From Mikania micrantha (taxonomy: Eukaryota; Streptophyta; Magnoliopsida; Asterales; Asteraceae), in the NCBI GenBank assembly GCA_009363875.1, contig CM018691.1, positions 37,921,446 through 37,985,445 of the forward strand: DNA of 64,000 nucleotides, written 5' to 3'. Below the pieces are notes generated by a model, which searched no databases, was not told where the DNA came from, and saw only the letters and a list, made by a program, of their open reading frames with translations. Position numbers and translations under genes: made by a program. Each line of letters begins with the position of its first letter. The first letter of the stretch is position 1. Of the stretch, positions 45,245 to 57,712 are shown in pieces.

Positions 45245-45655
45245 CCTTAATCTCATTAACATCACCTGTATCATCCAACTCGGTATGCTTATATATAGGG
45301 CATACCCCTGAGTTGAGCCTACAACCCGCCCAGACGCCATTCCACCACATACTAAGCCGCATAGGACATTGATATTAATGATAATTAAGCATTTTACCTA
45401 CCATTCAATTCGATTCCATCCCAGCTTTAAGACATCCTGTTTAAGAGTTTAAAATACGCACGCGACAGCATTGACAAAACTCCTCAGTAACAACCTTAAT
45501 CTCATTAACATCACCTGTATCATCCAACTCGGTATGCTTATATATAGGGCATACCCCTGAGTCGAGCCTACAACCTGCCCAGACGCCATCCCACCACATA
45601 CTAAGCCGCATAGGACATTGATATTAATGATAATTAAGCGTCTTACCTACCATCC
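45245..45655 (-). repeat. Duplication with 249-bp period
   Basis: CCTTAATCTCATTAACATCA at 45245 recurs at 45494, each followed by about 160 near-identical bases (to GATAATTAAGC and TACC). Confidence 0.9.
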
Positions 45656-45920
45656 AAATACGTTTTTGAGAGTTACCTTTATGGACAACTGAATACCCTA
45701 CGGAATTCAGTATCAATCCATAACGGAACGGAATGTGACTCGTAACATCGGTGTTTTGATAAAGGGTTTCTCGAGGTGACACAAAGTCAACTAAAGAAAC
45801 CAATATTATCCTAGTTACTCATCACCAACCAGGGATGAATCATGAAGAACACTGAATGACTAGTAGGGCTTGACAAATGTCAAGACGTGTCGGCCAATCA
45901 GTCTGTCTTACAAGATTCTT

Positions 45921-46168
45921 GACCGTTATTGACCGTTCATGACCGTTCTTGACCGTTCTTGACTGTTATTGACCGTTCTTGACCGTTCATGACCGTTATT
46001 GACCGTTATTGACCGTTCTTGACCGTTATTGACCGTTATTGACCGTTCATGATCGTTCATGACCGTTATTGATCGTTCTTGACCGTTATTGACCGTTCTT
46101 GACCGTTATTGACCGTTCATGACCGTTATTGACCGTTCATGACCGTTATTGACCGTTCTTGACCGTTG
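45921..46168 (-). repeat. Decamer array, 24 units of GACCGTTNNT
   Basis: Units GACCGTTATT, GACCGTTCTT and GACCGTTCAT follow each other in perfect 10-base register for 24 units. Only positions 8 and 9 vary, apart from single changes such as GACTGTT and GATCGTT. On the LTR sense strand each unit carries AACGGTC. The array borders are GATT and GAAAATAGACC. Confidence 0.95.
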
Positions 46169-47849
46169 AAAATAGACCGTCGAAATAGACCGTTGAAAAA
46201 GTATACATAAAATGAAACAATTGTCTACTGATTGTAAGTAAATAAACCTTTATGAAGCCTGAAATAAGTTTACGTAGACATAATCTAGGTGAACGATTAT
46301 ACATACAAAGCATATATGATTTAAAAGTATTTAAGTAAAGGATTGAGCGTACAGTACTTGTACACAAAAGTAACTTAGCTTCAAAATGTGTAAGCATAAA
46401 GTGTTTAAGTATTTGAGAATATGGTATTTGGAACATAAAGCATCTGAGCATTTAATATTGAGTATTAATTAAAAAGCATTGAGTGTAAGTTTTGAGCAAT
46501 AGTTCTTAAGTATAACAAATCATGTGTTTGAAAGTATACATTTGAGAAATTGTATAAGTAATGATTTGAGAAAGTATATGTTTGTGAAAATATACCATCA
46601 TGACATATATCATGATAGTTTATAGCTGAAATCATAAGGATTTAGCATAAACCAAATGAATAAACAACTTAACAGTTAATAGTTTATAAATAATTTATAA
46701 ACATAAATGAGTAAGCATTTCATAAAACATGACAACAATTATATAATGTATTTATATAAAACAATTTGACATGTTTCTCAGTCCCGAAGTAAAATAAAAT
46801 AGTTTGAAAAGGAACAAATGAACTCACTTGTGTTGCTAAGTAGGAATCGCAACAAATAATGCGCACTCGTTAGTTGTAGCTTAAGTACCTTCAACACCTG
46901 AGTTGTTTTAAGAGATTAGAATACGATAAGTCGTTATGATAGACGCAAACTAGGGTTTTGGTCTCGATGTGCAACTACGTGTCCTATGTTACTAAGGTGT
47001 TTCTAGGATTTCTATCTACTAGTCTAACTAATTACCATTCATAACCCTTGTCCCATAATTAATTATTTCAAGTCTTTAATTAAAGTGTTTTCAAAATAAT
47101 TCATGTTAATTTAAACTTCAAGTTAAAATCATTTATTTTAATTTAATAAAGTTTACAATTTAATTTCTTTTATTAAATCATAATCAACTTTAAGAGAAAG
47201 GTATAATTAACCATGATGGGCTTAGGTTGATCCCATTTTTAGCTTTCAAGGTTCCCATGATTCTTTGATTAACTCGTTGTATAATCCATCCTAGATAGTT
47301 CAAATAACTATCTAATGTAATTATATACCCATGAAATGTCTAAGTGTTGGATGTTGGTTATGAAGTCAACATCCTTATTCTTAGTCATTGTTTTGATCCC
47401 TAGTGTACTTCTCACATGATATTGATAGCTTAGTTTAAGAAATCCGATTGTATTAGTCAAAAAGGATGACTACAACATTCTTGTTGTATTTTAATCCTTG
47501 TTTATATAAATGTTTGCATTATCAAGCCCTAATCACAAGGGATTTACAAATTGGTTTCATCACTTGAAAACCCTAATTCATGAGGTTTTTAGATAAACCT
47601 TTGTGTTTTAAACCAACCCATATCCAAGGTAAAATCTCGTTGTCACTAAGAAAACCCTTAGTTCATGACCTCATAATGAAACCTTAGTAGCTTCTCCTTT
47701 GTTAAACTCTATGTTTGACCCCTTAGTTAACCCCTCCCATGCACACACATCCACATTCATGCATGCATGATGGGCCGAACAAGTGCAACCCATTGATTTG
47801 ATGTTTGGGCCGTTCGAATGGGCTTATTGGGCTGACAGGGTGGTTAGTG

Positions 47850-48125
47850 GCCGAATGTATGGGCGACAGAAGCAAGGTGGCCGAATGAGGTAATGGTTGG
47901 TCGAATGAGGGTCTGCATGGCCGGCCGAATAGAGTTCCAGCGAAGGGGAGGGGGTTTCTTGGCCGAAAGACTTGGGCTGCGTGAGGCTGTGGCCGGCGAA
48001 TGAGTTGGCTTGGCCGAATGTGGCCCTCACGAATGGGTTCTGTCGTTCTCAAGCCATTTGGCCGAATGGCTATTTCCTTCGGCCTGCAGGCCCTTCGGCC
48101 ACCTGTGGCTAGGCCATTCGGGCGC
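47850..48125 (-). repeat. Interspersed GGCCGAATG motifs
   Basis: GGCCGAATG or close variants (and the inverse CATTCGGCC / TTCGGCC) appear about a dozen times within 280 bases of the LTR. Frames on either strand here are by-products of this composition. Confidence 0.7.
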
Positions 48126-48529
48126 AGCTCAGGGCAGCCATGGTCTTAAGGTTAAAACACTAAATTTCAACGTGGGGCTTGTTCCTACAACCTCCTAAGA
48201 TGTTAAGGTGTGCTTTCCTATGGCTCGAAGTAGGTTGGGACTGGTTTTAACAGTGGGTTCGATTTAGGGTTTTCAAAACCCCAAAACCGAAGAGAAATCG
48301 CGAATTTACCTCAAATATACCGGTTAGGAACTTAGATCTGCTGTACTTTCACATTCTACGAGTTGTAAGGGTCGTTTAGACACCAAGAACACTTGATTTC
48401 ATCAAGTATTGAGCAAGATACAAGGATTTGAAGTTTCAAATTTTAGAGAGAGAGTGAAAACCGGGAATGAGGGTTTAGAGAGAGAAAGTGATGGGGGAAA
48501 TGAGGAAAAAGCCCTCATTTAGGGTATTT

Positions 48530-48545
48530 ATACCCCGAGCGTGTT
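48530..48545 (-). promoter_or_regulatory. TATA box of the large LTR
   Basis: Minus strand GGGTATAAATACCC, about 645 bases from the LTR start, followed by a sequence like a transcription start region (CCTCATTTCCCCCATCAC). The assignment rests on the motif and its position. Confidence 0.55.
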
Positions 48546-49221
48546 CGGGTTCGTTTCGGTTGCTCAGTTCGCGTCTTCGTTGCGTTTCGGGAACGTTACG
48601 CGCGTTGTTTTCGCGACAAACGTCTCGGTTTTTAAAGATAGAATCTAAATAAATTTATTTAGGCGGTTATTCCTAGTAAATTATCTAATTATCTTTTGTT
48701 TATTTTTAAATTTTCAGAAATATTTAATTTACCGTTTAAAATCGAATCGTACAGTCGTCGCGCGTATTCGTTCGAATCGTCACCCGTACGAATACGATGA
48801 TAACTATACTTTTCAATATGGTTTTCTAATTATCGGATATCATTCGGAACGTTAAACTTTCAGATGTATTCGTACAGATCGTCACCTATACGAATAATCC
48901 GTCAATTTAGCATTCACTTAACGACATTCGTTGTTGTTTTGTTGTGTAAAGAGTCATATACGTTTATACATAGTAAAATCCTAACAAGCATTCATGTGTC
49001 AGTTCAGTGTTGTCTGACATGTTTCAGACTGTTGAACTGTGAGTTTGAATCAGCTTTCTGAAACAGTTGCATAATAGCTTTGTGTCAAGCATTACACGAT
49101 AATAGCATACAAATAATACACATAGTTTATACCTGAGTTACGGTGTAAGTTACTGTTCCGGTTACGATTTCGGCACTGGTGTTACATTCCTTTACAGCCA
49201 ATTACCTAAAATATACAACAA

Positions 49222-51134
49222 TGTGTTATGGTGTGCGAGTGGGGCGTGAGAGGGGCGGATCACACCCCGGTGACACCCTCCCCCCACTACACACCGGCGT
49301 GATGGGGGCGTGATGGGTGGAGGTGTGAGCTCACTCATCCCATGACAACCGTTTGAAGCCAAGAAAAAATATTAAAAAAATCACCAAAAGCATTAGACCG
49401 TTGGAAGCAAAAAAAAAACCTTCAATTATTTATCCTTGGGACAAAAAAAAATAATTTTAAATAACGATAAATAAACCACTCCTCTCATCAAACCAACATT
49501 CAACTCCCTACAATAATCACTCCTCTCTCTATAATAACTATTATTTTTCTATAAAATAATCCAATTTACAATAAAAAATATGAGTTGGGAGGAGGAAATT
49601 ACGAAATCGTCATCATCTGATTCAGATGAAGGAGCCTTCATGTTTTTACGCAACGTTCAAGCAACATTAGCATCCCTCGTAGCTAATATTGAAGAAAACT
49701 ATACGCAAGTGTTACGACGAAAAAAATAAACCGTTATCGTAAAGGTGGTAACAAACGTCTCGTTCAAGATTATTTTAGTCAAAATCCAACTTACGACGAC
49801 AAGCATTTTAAACGTCGTTTTCGAATGAGACACAATTTATTTCTTCAGATCGTTAGCAATATGGAAGAAAGTTTTACGTTTTTTCAACAAAAATTAGATG
49901 CAATGGGTGTAGCACGTTTCACACCTTTGCAAAAGTGTACAAGTGATATTCGACAGTTGGCCTACGGCACATGCAAAGATTCTTAGGACGAATACTTACG
50001 GATGTCGGATAAAATTTCACGAGATAGGTTTTACAACTTTTGTAACTGTGTTATAACATTATATGGCTCGCGATATTTGAGAAAACCAACATGGAGCGAC
50101 ATTCAACAAATTTATGCAGTGCATGAACATGTCCATGGCTTTCCCGGCATGCTTGAAAGCACTAATTGCACACACCGAGAGTGACAAAGTTGCCCAATAA
50201 AGCGATCACCACCACCCTACAATAATGCTTGAAGCAGTGGTCTCTATTGATCTCTGGATATGACATGCATATTTTGGTGTTTGTGATTCGAATAATGATA
50301 TAAATGATTTAGATCATTCCCCGATATTTGACGACATATTAGACGGAGTCGCACCGGGGTCTTCATTTTATGCTAACGATACCTACTACAAGTATGGGTA
50401 CTATCTTGCCGATTGTATCTAATATACTACGTTTGTCAAATCATTTACATGTCCTCGTGAAGACGATGACAAACGGAAATACTTTAAAAATGCTTAAGAG
50501 GCGACAAGAAAGGATGTCGAACTGGTGTTCGGTGTACTTAAAAATAAATGACATATGATAGATAATTCATGTAGGATTTGGAAGAAAAGTAAAATTCGAG
50601 ACGCTATGTATGTTTGCATTATTTTGCGTAACATGATTTTTGAGTACAAAGGAAAATCTATTTGCCAAAATTATGAAGAGGTCGACGCTTCAGTTGAAGA
50701 GGTTACACATTGGAAGAAAGAGTTGAAATACGAGCCGAGATCTAAAGCAGGGAAATACATAACATGCTTAAAGGCGATTTGGTTGAACATGTCTCGAAAA
50801 ATCGAAGAGAAAATATGTAGTGTTTTTAAGTATTTAATTTTATTTTAATGTTTTTTTTAATTTTATTATGTAGTTTAAATTTTTTTTTGATCATGTAATT
50901 TTTTTATTTTATTTTGTAATATTAATTTTGTAATAATATTATGTCTTTTTTTAATTAAAAAATAAAATCAAATAATAAAATATTGAATAAAGGTGGTGAT
51001 GACGTGGATTGATAGAGAAGTGATTGGGAAGTGATGATAACATATTTAATGATGATGTGGAGTGATAAGGGGGTCATGTTCTTGGTTGATTATATGGCGT
51101 ATATGTGAAATGATGGGGGCTTGATGATAACACA
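49222..51134 (+). mobile_element. PIF/Harbinger transposon (1913 bp)
   Basis: TGTGTTATGGTGTGCGAGTG at the left pairs imperfectly with TGTGTTATCATCAAGCCCCC on the other strand at the right. The span encloses a decayed PIF-type transposase on the plus strand. A 3-bp target duplication is not evident (CAA against TAG), so the tips may be off by a few bases. It lies 31 bases from the end of the large solo LTR. Confidence 0.7.
49580..50846 (+). pseudogene. PIF/Harbinger DDE transposase, decayed
   Basis: It opens at ATG 49580 with an acidic N-terminus, shifts frame at 49727, then reads RYRKGGNKRLVQDYFSQNPT, FKRRFRMRHNLFLQIV, FTPLQKCTSDIRQLAYGT and, after a stop, DEYLRMSD and HVHGFPGMLESTNC. In intact members the last motif reads GS(I/V)DC, so the first catalytic Asp is Asn here. 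The second Asp (SNNDIND) and the Glu (DVELVFGVL) are recognisable in the later, frame-shifted part, and the C-terminus reads MYVCIILRNMIFE. At least five stops or shifts. It would cut and paste elements with TWA targets if intact. Confidence 0.85.
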
Positions 51135-53687
51135 TAGAAGGTAAGGATCAACATGAAATTTTGTTCGGGCAAAGGATTAGTGTGAAGAATCAAATGGGTA
51201 TGAAACCTGTGGGTGGATTACTGTTATTATTTGGAATTGTTTGCAAGAATTAAAACTAAGTTAGAAACTCGTATACGTTTGTTTAATAAATCTAATATCC
51301 TATGAACAACATTTCTTTTGTAAAGATTTTTATGTTTAATAACACTTAAAATAATAAATTACAAATATTAAAAATTTAAGAATTATAAAATTATATTTTA
51401 TGATATTATGTAATTGAAAATTTCTTTTGATTTATTAAGTTTTAACAATATTTATATTATGAAGATCTATATATTTGATATCTAATTGTATAATTTAATT
51501 ATTTGAAATCATTAATATTTAATTTAAAACTAGTAACGTTACTCGCGCGCTGTGGCGGACTGTTACAATTAAAAACTAAGCATTATGAAATAATGATAAT
51601 ACTCAAAGAAACATATGAGGTTGTGAAAGAAACATATGAGGTTGTAATTAATCGGTTATGTAGACAAAAAAAATTTATCATATCTCATTATATCCCATTA
51701 TGACATGAAAAGAGGAAAAACAACTCATGAAGGGTATCAAACCTCACACCATGCATGAAATTATTTAGTTTTTACTTTCAAGCTAGAATGACAACCTTGC
51801 TAGTCTTATGGATGATAAATTCTAATATTAAGAACTTGTTGGTGGGTTCTCAAACTGACAAAATGAGATCGTAATAAAAAGCCACCCTGTGAGTTGTGTC
51901 GGGTGGGATGCAAAAACTGTCAGAAGAATTTAGGTGGGGTGATACAACGCGTTTACGGTGTTCGTTATGCGTGTCACGCCGCTAACATACGTTTATTTCC
52001 AGTGTGAAAAAACCACAATTTATCCATCTTTCCTCACAATGAACAAACATCTTGAGGTTTTAAAATATGGATGGTAACCAACCTGTAAATAACGCTTATT
52101 GAGGAACATAATTTCGTGGCGAGTAATACATGAAATTAAGTAAAAGAGCAACATGTGAGAATTTTAGTCATAAATGGGTCCATTTATGAGACATCATGTG
52201 GCTGACCAAAACCAAAGATTGAAGGCTTTTTTCACACACTTCCCATATTGGAAAACACAAGTAAACTCTCTTTGTATAAAGCCATGTATGAAGGAAAGAA
52301 ATTAGCATAACCAACCTTGAGTTGGGTAGTAGTTAAATACGTTTTTTAGAAACAGATTTTGGAGGTACCCACGTCGGTGATAACACCGACCTTTAGAAAT
52401 AAGTATATAGGAATAAAAGAAATTAGTATTTACTAGGAGATATAAGTGAGAAAATTTTTTTGTAGAGTTCATAAGAAATTAACATATGTCTAATCTAATA
52501 ATTGTTTTATTAAAATAAGGATGTATTAGCAAAATTACAAATGAAATTCAGTGAAAAATTGTCAAGGTTAAGGGGCTTGGACTGGGAGGTCTCCTCTCTC
52601 TTATTCTCTTAATTGTTTTGGTACACCTAACTAAAATCTGTTAAAACCAGTAGGTATAAAATAGTAAGAAAAAAATAATTTGCATAAACACATAAACAAC
52701 ATAGTTTTGTACATTAAAATAAATATTTTACAAATGAAAAACCAAATATTTCATGCTAATCTTGGAGTAGTTATTTGAATTAATACAGTAAGAGTGAGTT
52801 ATTATTAGATGCAAATCCTATACACACATATAGGAATATTAATGAGAAAACCACCAATTACATATAGTAATAAGAACTAAGAAGATATGTACGAACACAT
52901 ATACTTTGATTAATTACATACATGTAATGCGCTGTTAGTATGATTGATTACATATATGTAATCAGATTATATGATAATGCACAAACATAGTTTTGATAAT
53001 CATTTTTATTAATTTGTTTTTGAAAACAAAAATAAGGGGGGAGAGAGAGGGTGGGGAGAGAGAGATATATAATAAGAGTAATTGTAAAAATTAATTGTGT
53101 TTTCAAATTAAAAAAATTTAATTTTCCTATTATATCCTTAATAAATAAACGCCATTGATTAATTACACGAGGGTTCCTAAGAAACTTTCATTTTGAAAAA
53201 AAATAAGAAAACTAATTGCAATGATTACCTGTTATTTTTTTTCTTCTTCTTTTGTTTTTTTATGTTTATGTTATAAGGTAAGAAATGTGAAAAAAGAAAA
53301 AAAAATTAGAAAAAAATTGTTGATATTTGAATAGGGTGAGATACTGGTTCACAAAATAATTTTTCAACCGGTTTTAGGTTGAGTCTGGGTTGGCTAGGAT
53401 TGGTTTTTTAGACCTATTTAAGTTTTGGGTAGGTGCAACGTTATGTATGTGTGAAATAGTGTTATAAAATATATATTTTTTTAAATTGCTCGACTTTTTT
53501 TTTGTTTTTATAAAAGTAGACATAATGATGTTACAAATTTGTAAAAAAAATAAAAAAAAATCACATGTTATATGGGTGTTTCCATAGTTTTCTCAAGATG
53601 GTTTTAAAAATATCTTTACCTTTTCACATATATATTCGGTAGAGCACCCTTGGAGAGAAAACCCTAGCCCCTTGGATTCATCTTAAC
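51135..53687. other. AT-rich region without a gene
   Basis: No coding region, RNA or well-bounded repeat seen. Position 51530 carries CTAG preceded by A and followed, on the minus-strand reading, by a GC-rich GCGCGCGAG segment that could be a Helitron end (weak). A GA-rich microsatellite lies at 53036-53070. Confidence 0.4.
53036..53070. repeat. GA-rich microsatellite
   Basis: GGGGGGAGAGAGAGGGTGGG followed by GAGAGAGAGATATAT. Confidence 0.85.
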
Positions 53688-53884
53688 TAGGTGTGACAAC
53701 TACGTTAAGAAGGCACGACATTCTTGTTTGAAATCCATGTTAAAAATAATGATTGTGATTATCACAATTTGAAATACGCAAGAAATCGTGAACGTGGGTG
53801 AAAACCGTGCGAGAAACGGAGTTCCCGATTCTCTGGAATCGTAAAAACAAGAAAAATTCGAAGTTATTTCACTCCGGCATTCTC

Positions 53885-54066
53885 CGCGGTACGCCAAGAC
53901 TAATTTCAGGTCCCTTGGCAGTACGCGACGAGTCCAAAATATCTGAAAGTTTGATCTAGGATTGGAGAGGAGAGGTGGAAGAAAAGGCTCGGGATGAATT
54001 TTGGACTCCGAATTTCTTCGCGGGACGCCTAGCATTTTTTATGCTTCTTGGCAGTACTCGACGACT
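53885..54066 (+). promoter_or_regulatory. Two paired GGTACGC/GCCAAG hairpin modules
   Basis: GCGGTACGCCAAG with CTTGGCAGTACGCGACGA (53885-53930) and GCGGGACGCCTAGCAT with ATGCTTCTTGGCAGTAC (54021-54066). Both are versions of the hairpin seen in the family A LTRs, which are otherwise different. Confidence 0.55.
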
Positions 54067-57000
54067 AGGTCGGCTTAATGATCAGATTGAAAACTCAAAA
54101 TCCATGCAGAATGTTTATCTTTTTCATCCTCTCGAACTCCAGCTTTATTTTGACGATCAGTTTGACTTCCTAACTCCAAAATTCAGTTTTCAAGTCACCG
54201 TCCGATTGGGAAGCGATTCGTTTTATCCTACTAGTTTGATATTGTATAGATTATATCTTGTTTTTGAGGGTAATGCAATATTTATGATTGTTGATTATTG
54301 CCTGGACGATGGCTAGGAATGGTTAGAAACGAAGAACTCGGTATGTTAACGGTTAAATCCTTGTTTTGATCCGTTATAATGCCCGATTATCATGAAACTA
54401 TGTCTTAGATTATAATGGTTTAAACCATTTGATTGTAACAATGATTGTGATTGTCTTGATTATGCCTTGAAATGCTAGGGTAAATCCAAGTGTTTCAAAC
54501 TAATGACAAGCATTAAGATAATCATTGGAATAACGATATGATGTTTATGATAACATTCAGATTAGTACATTGAACATGATTATTAAACCTATTCTAATAT
54601 CACATTCTCATCTTTCATGATACCTAAATGATCAATAACAAGGATTGACTATTTCTAAGCCTGAAATCCATCCAGAAATTGTTTCAGTGATATAATCAGC
54701 AACAATGCCTATTTGGTTAATCTGAGAACATTCTGATTAATCTAATGAGCCATCAATCTTGTATGAGGAACCTGAATCATTGTAGGTTCCCACATTATCG
54801 TACATTGTATGATAATCAATAAAAATCAACTGATTAAGAATTTAATATCAGTTTGATGACTCAAAAGGCAATGTCCTTGATAGTGATCGAACGTTCATCT
54901 AATCGGTAAGTTAAAGCATAAATAAATTATTAAACATTAACTAATGCAGAATTAAACCATAACTACCCGTTTGCGCGTTATCTTTTAACTTCGATATCTC
55001 AGGTGAGTTAACCCCTTTTCTTTTTAATGTTTTACAAACATTGAGGTACTACTGTGGAACTTTTCTCAAACATATGATATGTATCACTGTTATCTGTGTG
55101 ATTTTATGTGAACTTGCGATGAACTTTTGAGGGATTTCATGGGTGTCACACCCCGACCTACGACGGAATACGTCGGGGCGCGAGTTTGATTGTTCATAAC
55201 TCATGGTGCTACTTTAAAGTTTCAATATTTAAACATTCATATTACAATTCCATTCAACAAACATAGAATCAAAATACATTAAAAGAACTCAACGTGCAAA
55301 ATAAAATACAAAGCAATGTTTAATTTATGAATTAACTAAGTCCAAAATCCTATGTTTGTCTTCATGTCTTCACTAATCCTGTTACACAAGTAAAATAGAG
55401 TTTGATCAACTATTTGCTTAGTTAGTGAGAATCTCATACAGTTGATATATAGATATATAAAACAAGATGCAACAATAGTCTAATAAGAATAGATCTAAAT
55501 ATATATGTATTCCACATTGTTTGATGATATGATTTTGGCAATTTCACCTTTCTAACATAATGACACAAAGTCATTAAAGAAAGGTTACTAGTAATACTCA
55601 TTGTTTTTGGCAATTTCACCTTAATGTTAAACATTGACATAAGTCATGTTAATTAAAGGCTACTAGTACTAATGTATTGTATTGTATTTGATAATCCAAT
55701 AATAATAACACATAGATATACAAACAAATAGGTAACACATAACATTCAAATCTAATTCTAACTTAAACTATAGAATTGCATCATAGTATTTGTTTATGAC
55801 TCTAGAATAACATTGTTTGGTATGACATGTGCAACATCCCAAAGATTACAAAAATGTAAAAAGGGAGTATAAGAAAACTCACTTGTCTTAGATATTCCAA
55901 AGTTGTTCTTGAATGAAGATATAAGTTTTGAGATGTACAAATCACCCTATATTATGGTTGGATTGTATAAGTATTTGAATTGATCTAATAAGTTCTAAAG
56001 TTCAAGCCTAATCTTAAAAGTTTAAATATTGATTAATAATGTTTTATTTGAATAAAACAAGATAATATTATTTGAAGTTTCTATAATGCATTTCTTTGAA
56101 TTTTATGAATTTTAATAAGTTTAAACACCTTAAAAGTAATCTTAATAATACTTTATTTAAAATAATAAACAAAATATTGTTCCATAGGATTATAAATAAT
56201 TTCAGAATATTTAATTAAAAATATTCAAAGATATATGTTTATGTGTTTTCTTAACTTTTTATAAGTTTAAACAATTTAAATTGAGTTTTATTTTAAATAA
56301 TAATTTATTTAAATAAAACTGATTATATGTCCTTAAAAATAATTTCAGAACACTAAAAGTTATTTTTCTGAATTTTTATGATATTTTATAAACAAAATTT
56401 ATATTTTAAGGTTTTATTTAAGCAATTAAAAATTAATTTATAAAAATAGTTTTCCAAAAATTCTTTTAAAAATTCCAGAATGTATAGAAATATGATTTAT
56501 AATTTCTGTAAGTTTTTCAGGATTTTTAAAAATGTTTTAATATTTTTAATATATTTAAAACTATTTAAATACAATTTAAATAGCAAAAAAAAATATATAA
56601 TCTGAAAAATTCTAAATTTGTTTATAGAATGTTTAAAATATTAGTTTTGATTTTTATGAATTTTTTTAGAATTTTACAAATTAATATGGATGGTAAAATA
56701 AGTAAATAAAAAAGAATTGGGGTTTGAGAGGCAAAACCGGCTCCATCCGGTCTAGAACCCAAGACCATATCCTTCGAACTATAAGCATTAACCGGTGATC
56801 CAACCGTTGTTTCTTTGTTAAGACCCATTTCGAACGAAAAATAGTCACATTCTCAAAAATCCCCTAAATTCAACATAAACCCTAGTTTTGATTCGATCCC
56901 AATTCGATTTATCTATATATTGTGGGAGTCTAAATCATTAGGACTTTTGATCCACAACTTAAACCGAATTCATTGATACTAAAATTACCTGGAATGGTTG

Positions 57001-57616
57001 AGTTTTGATCGTGTTCTCGTTAACCTCAGTCGCGGCCCCTTTGCGATTCGATTCCGAGAGTTGTAATGAATTAGAGAGAATATTTCTGGTGCGGTTTTGT
57101 TAGGAATGAAGAAACGTGTAAAAGCCCTATGATATTTATGATTATTTCATTTGAAACATTCGCATTTGATCCGTGGAGTTGATGCTTACGTTTGGGTAAT
57201 CAAAATCGGTTAAATGTTGTTTTTATTATGTGTCAATGTGCTAGAAACGTTAAAAATCGAGTTTGGGTCACGGGGCTTCGAAAACCTGATCAAATAGTGT
57301 CCAAATTGGCTCATTTGATGGCTTCGCCGGAAAACCAGCCGGAATTTGGGACCGGGAAACTTGCTGGAGAACGAAGGGGTGGAATAAAGGTTTGGGAGAT
57401 TGACACATTTGACCCCTAGAGTTTTCCTTTGATCCTATTCAAGTTTAATTTAATATTTAAAGTTTTAAAAATTCATTTATCACCCTTATAGTTCTATTTA
57501 ATAGCTTAGTTTTACAACTTTATTATTTATTTTTTTTTATTTTTCTTTTACCAACGTTGATAAAATTGTAATATATTTAAATATTTTAATTCATATTATT
57601 TATATTTTTATGGTTA

Positions 57617-57632
57617 TAATATATATATAGAT

Positions 57633-57709
<77 letters not shown>
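57617..57709. repeat. (TA)n microsatellite
   Basis: Nearly uninterrupted TA for about 90 bases, directly at the left tip of the MITE. Confidence 0.95.

Positions 57710-57712
<3 letters not shown>

Larger units (their letters stand above)
44787..49186 (-). mobile_element. Large solo LTR (4400 bp, minus strand)
   Basis: On the minus strand it starts TGTAACACCAGTGCCGAAAT (49186) and ends CTCGGGGTGTGACA (44787). Perfect 5-bp duplications TTCCT lie at 44782-44786 and 49187-49191. No primer site, coding part or second LTR is present. The ends resemble those of the LTR at 55144-58728. Inside are a 249-bp duplication, a decamer array and a TATA box. LTRs this long are unusual but known in some plant Ty3/gypsy lineages. 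Confidence 0.85.

Noticed and set aside
45921..46168. Regular array that could be taken for a CRISPR or a telomere-like repeat.
   Set aside because: The period is 10 with no unique spacers, in plant nuclear DNA inside an LTR. The unit does not match plant telomere sequence.
47723..48198. Overlapping frames of 60 to 110 codons on both strands.
   Set aside because: Composition effect of the GGCCGAATG motif cluster in a solo LTR.
57192..57419. 75-codon frame with Gly/Glu content (GERRGGIKVWEI).
   Set aside because: It lies antisense inside the nested solo LTR and has no recognisable domain.
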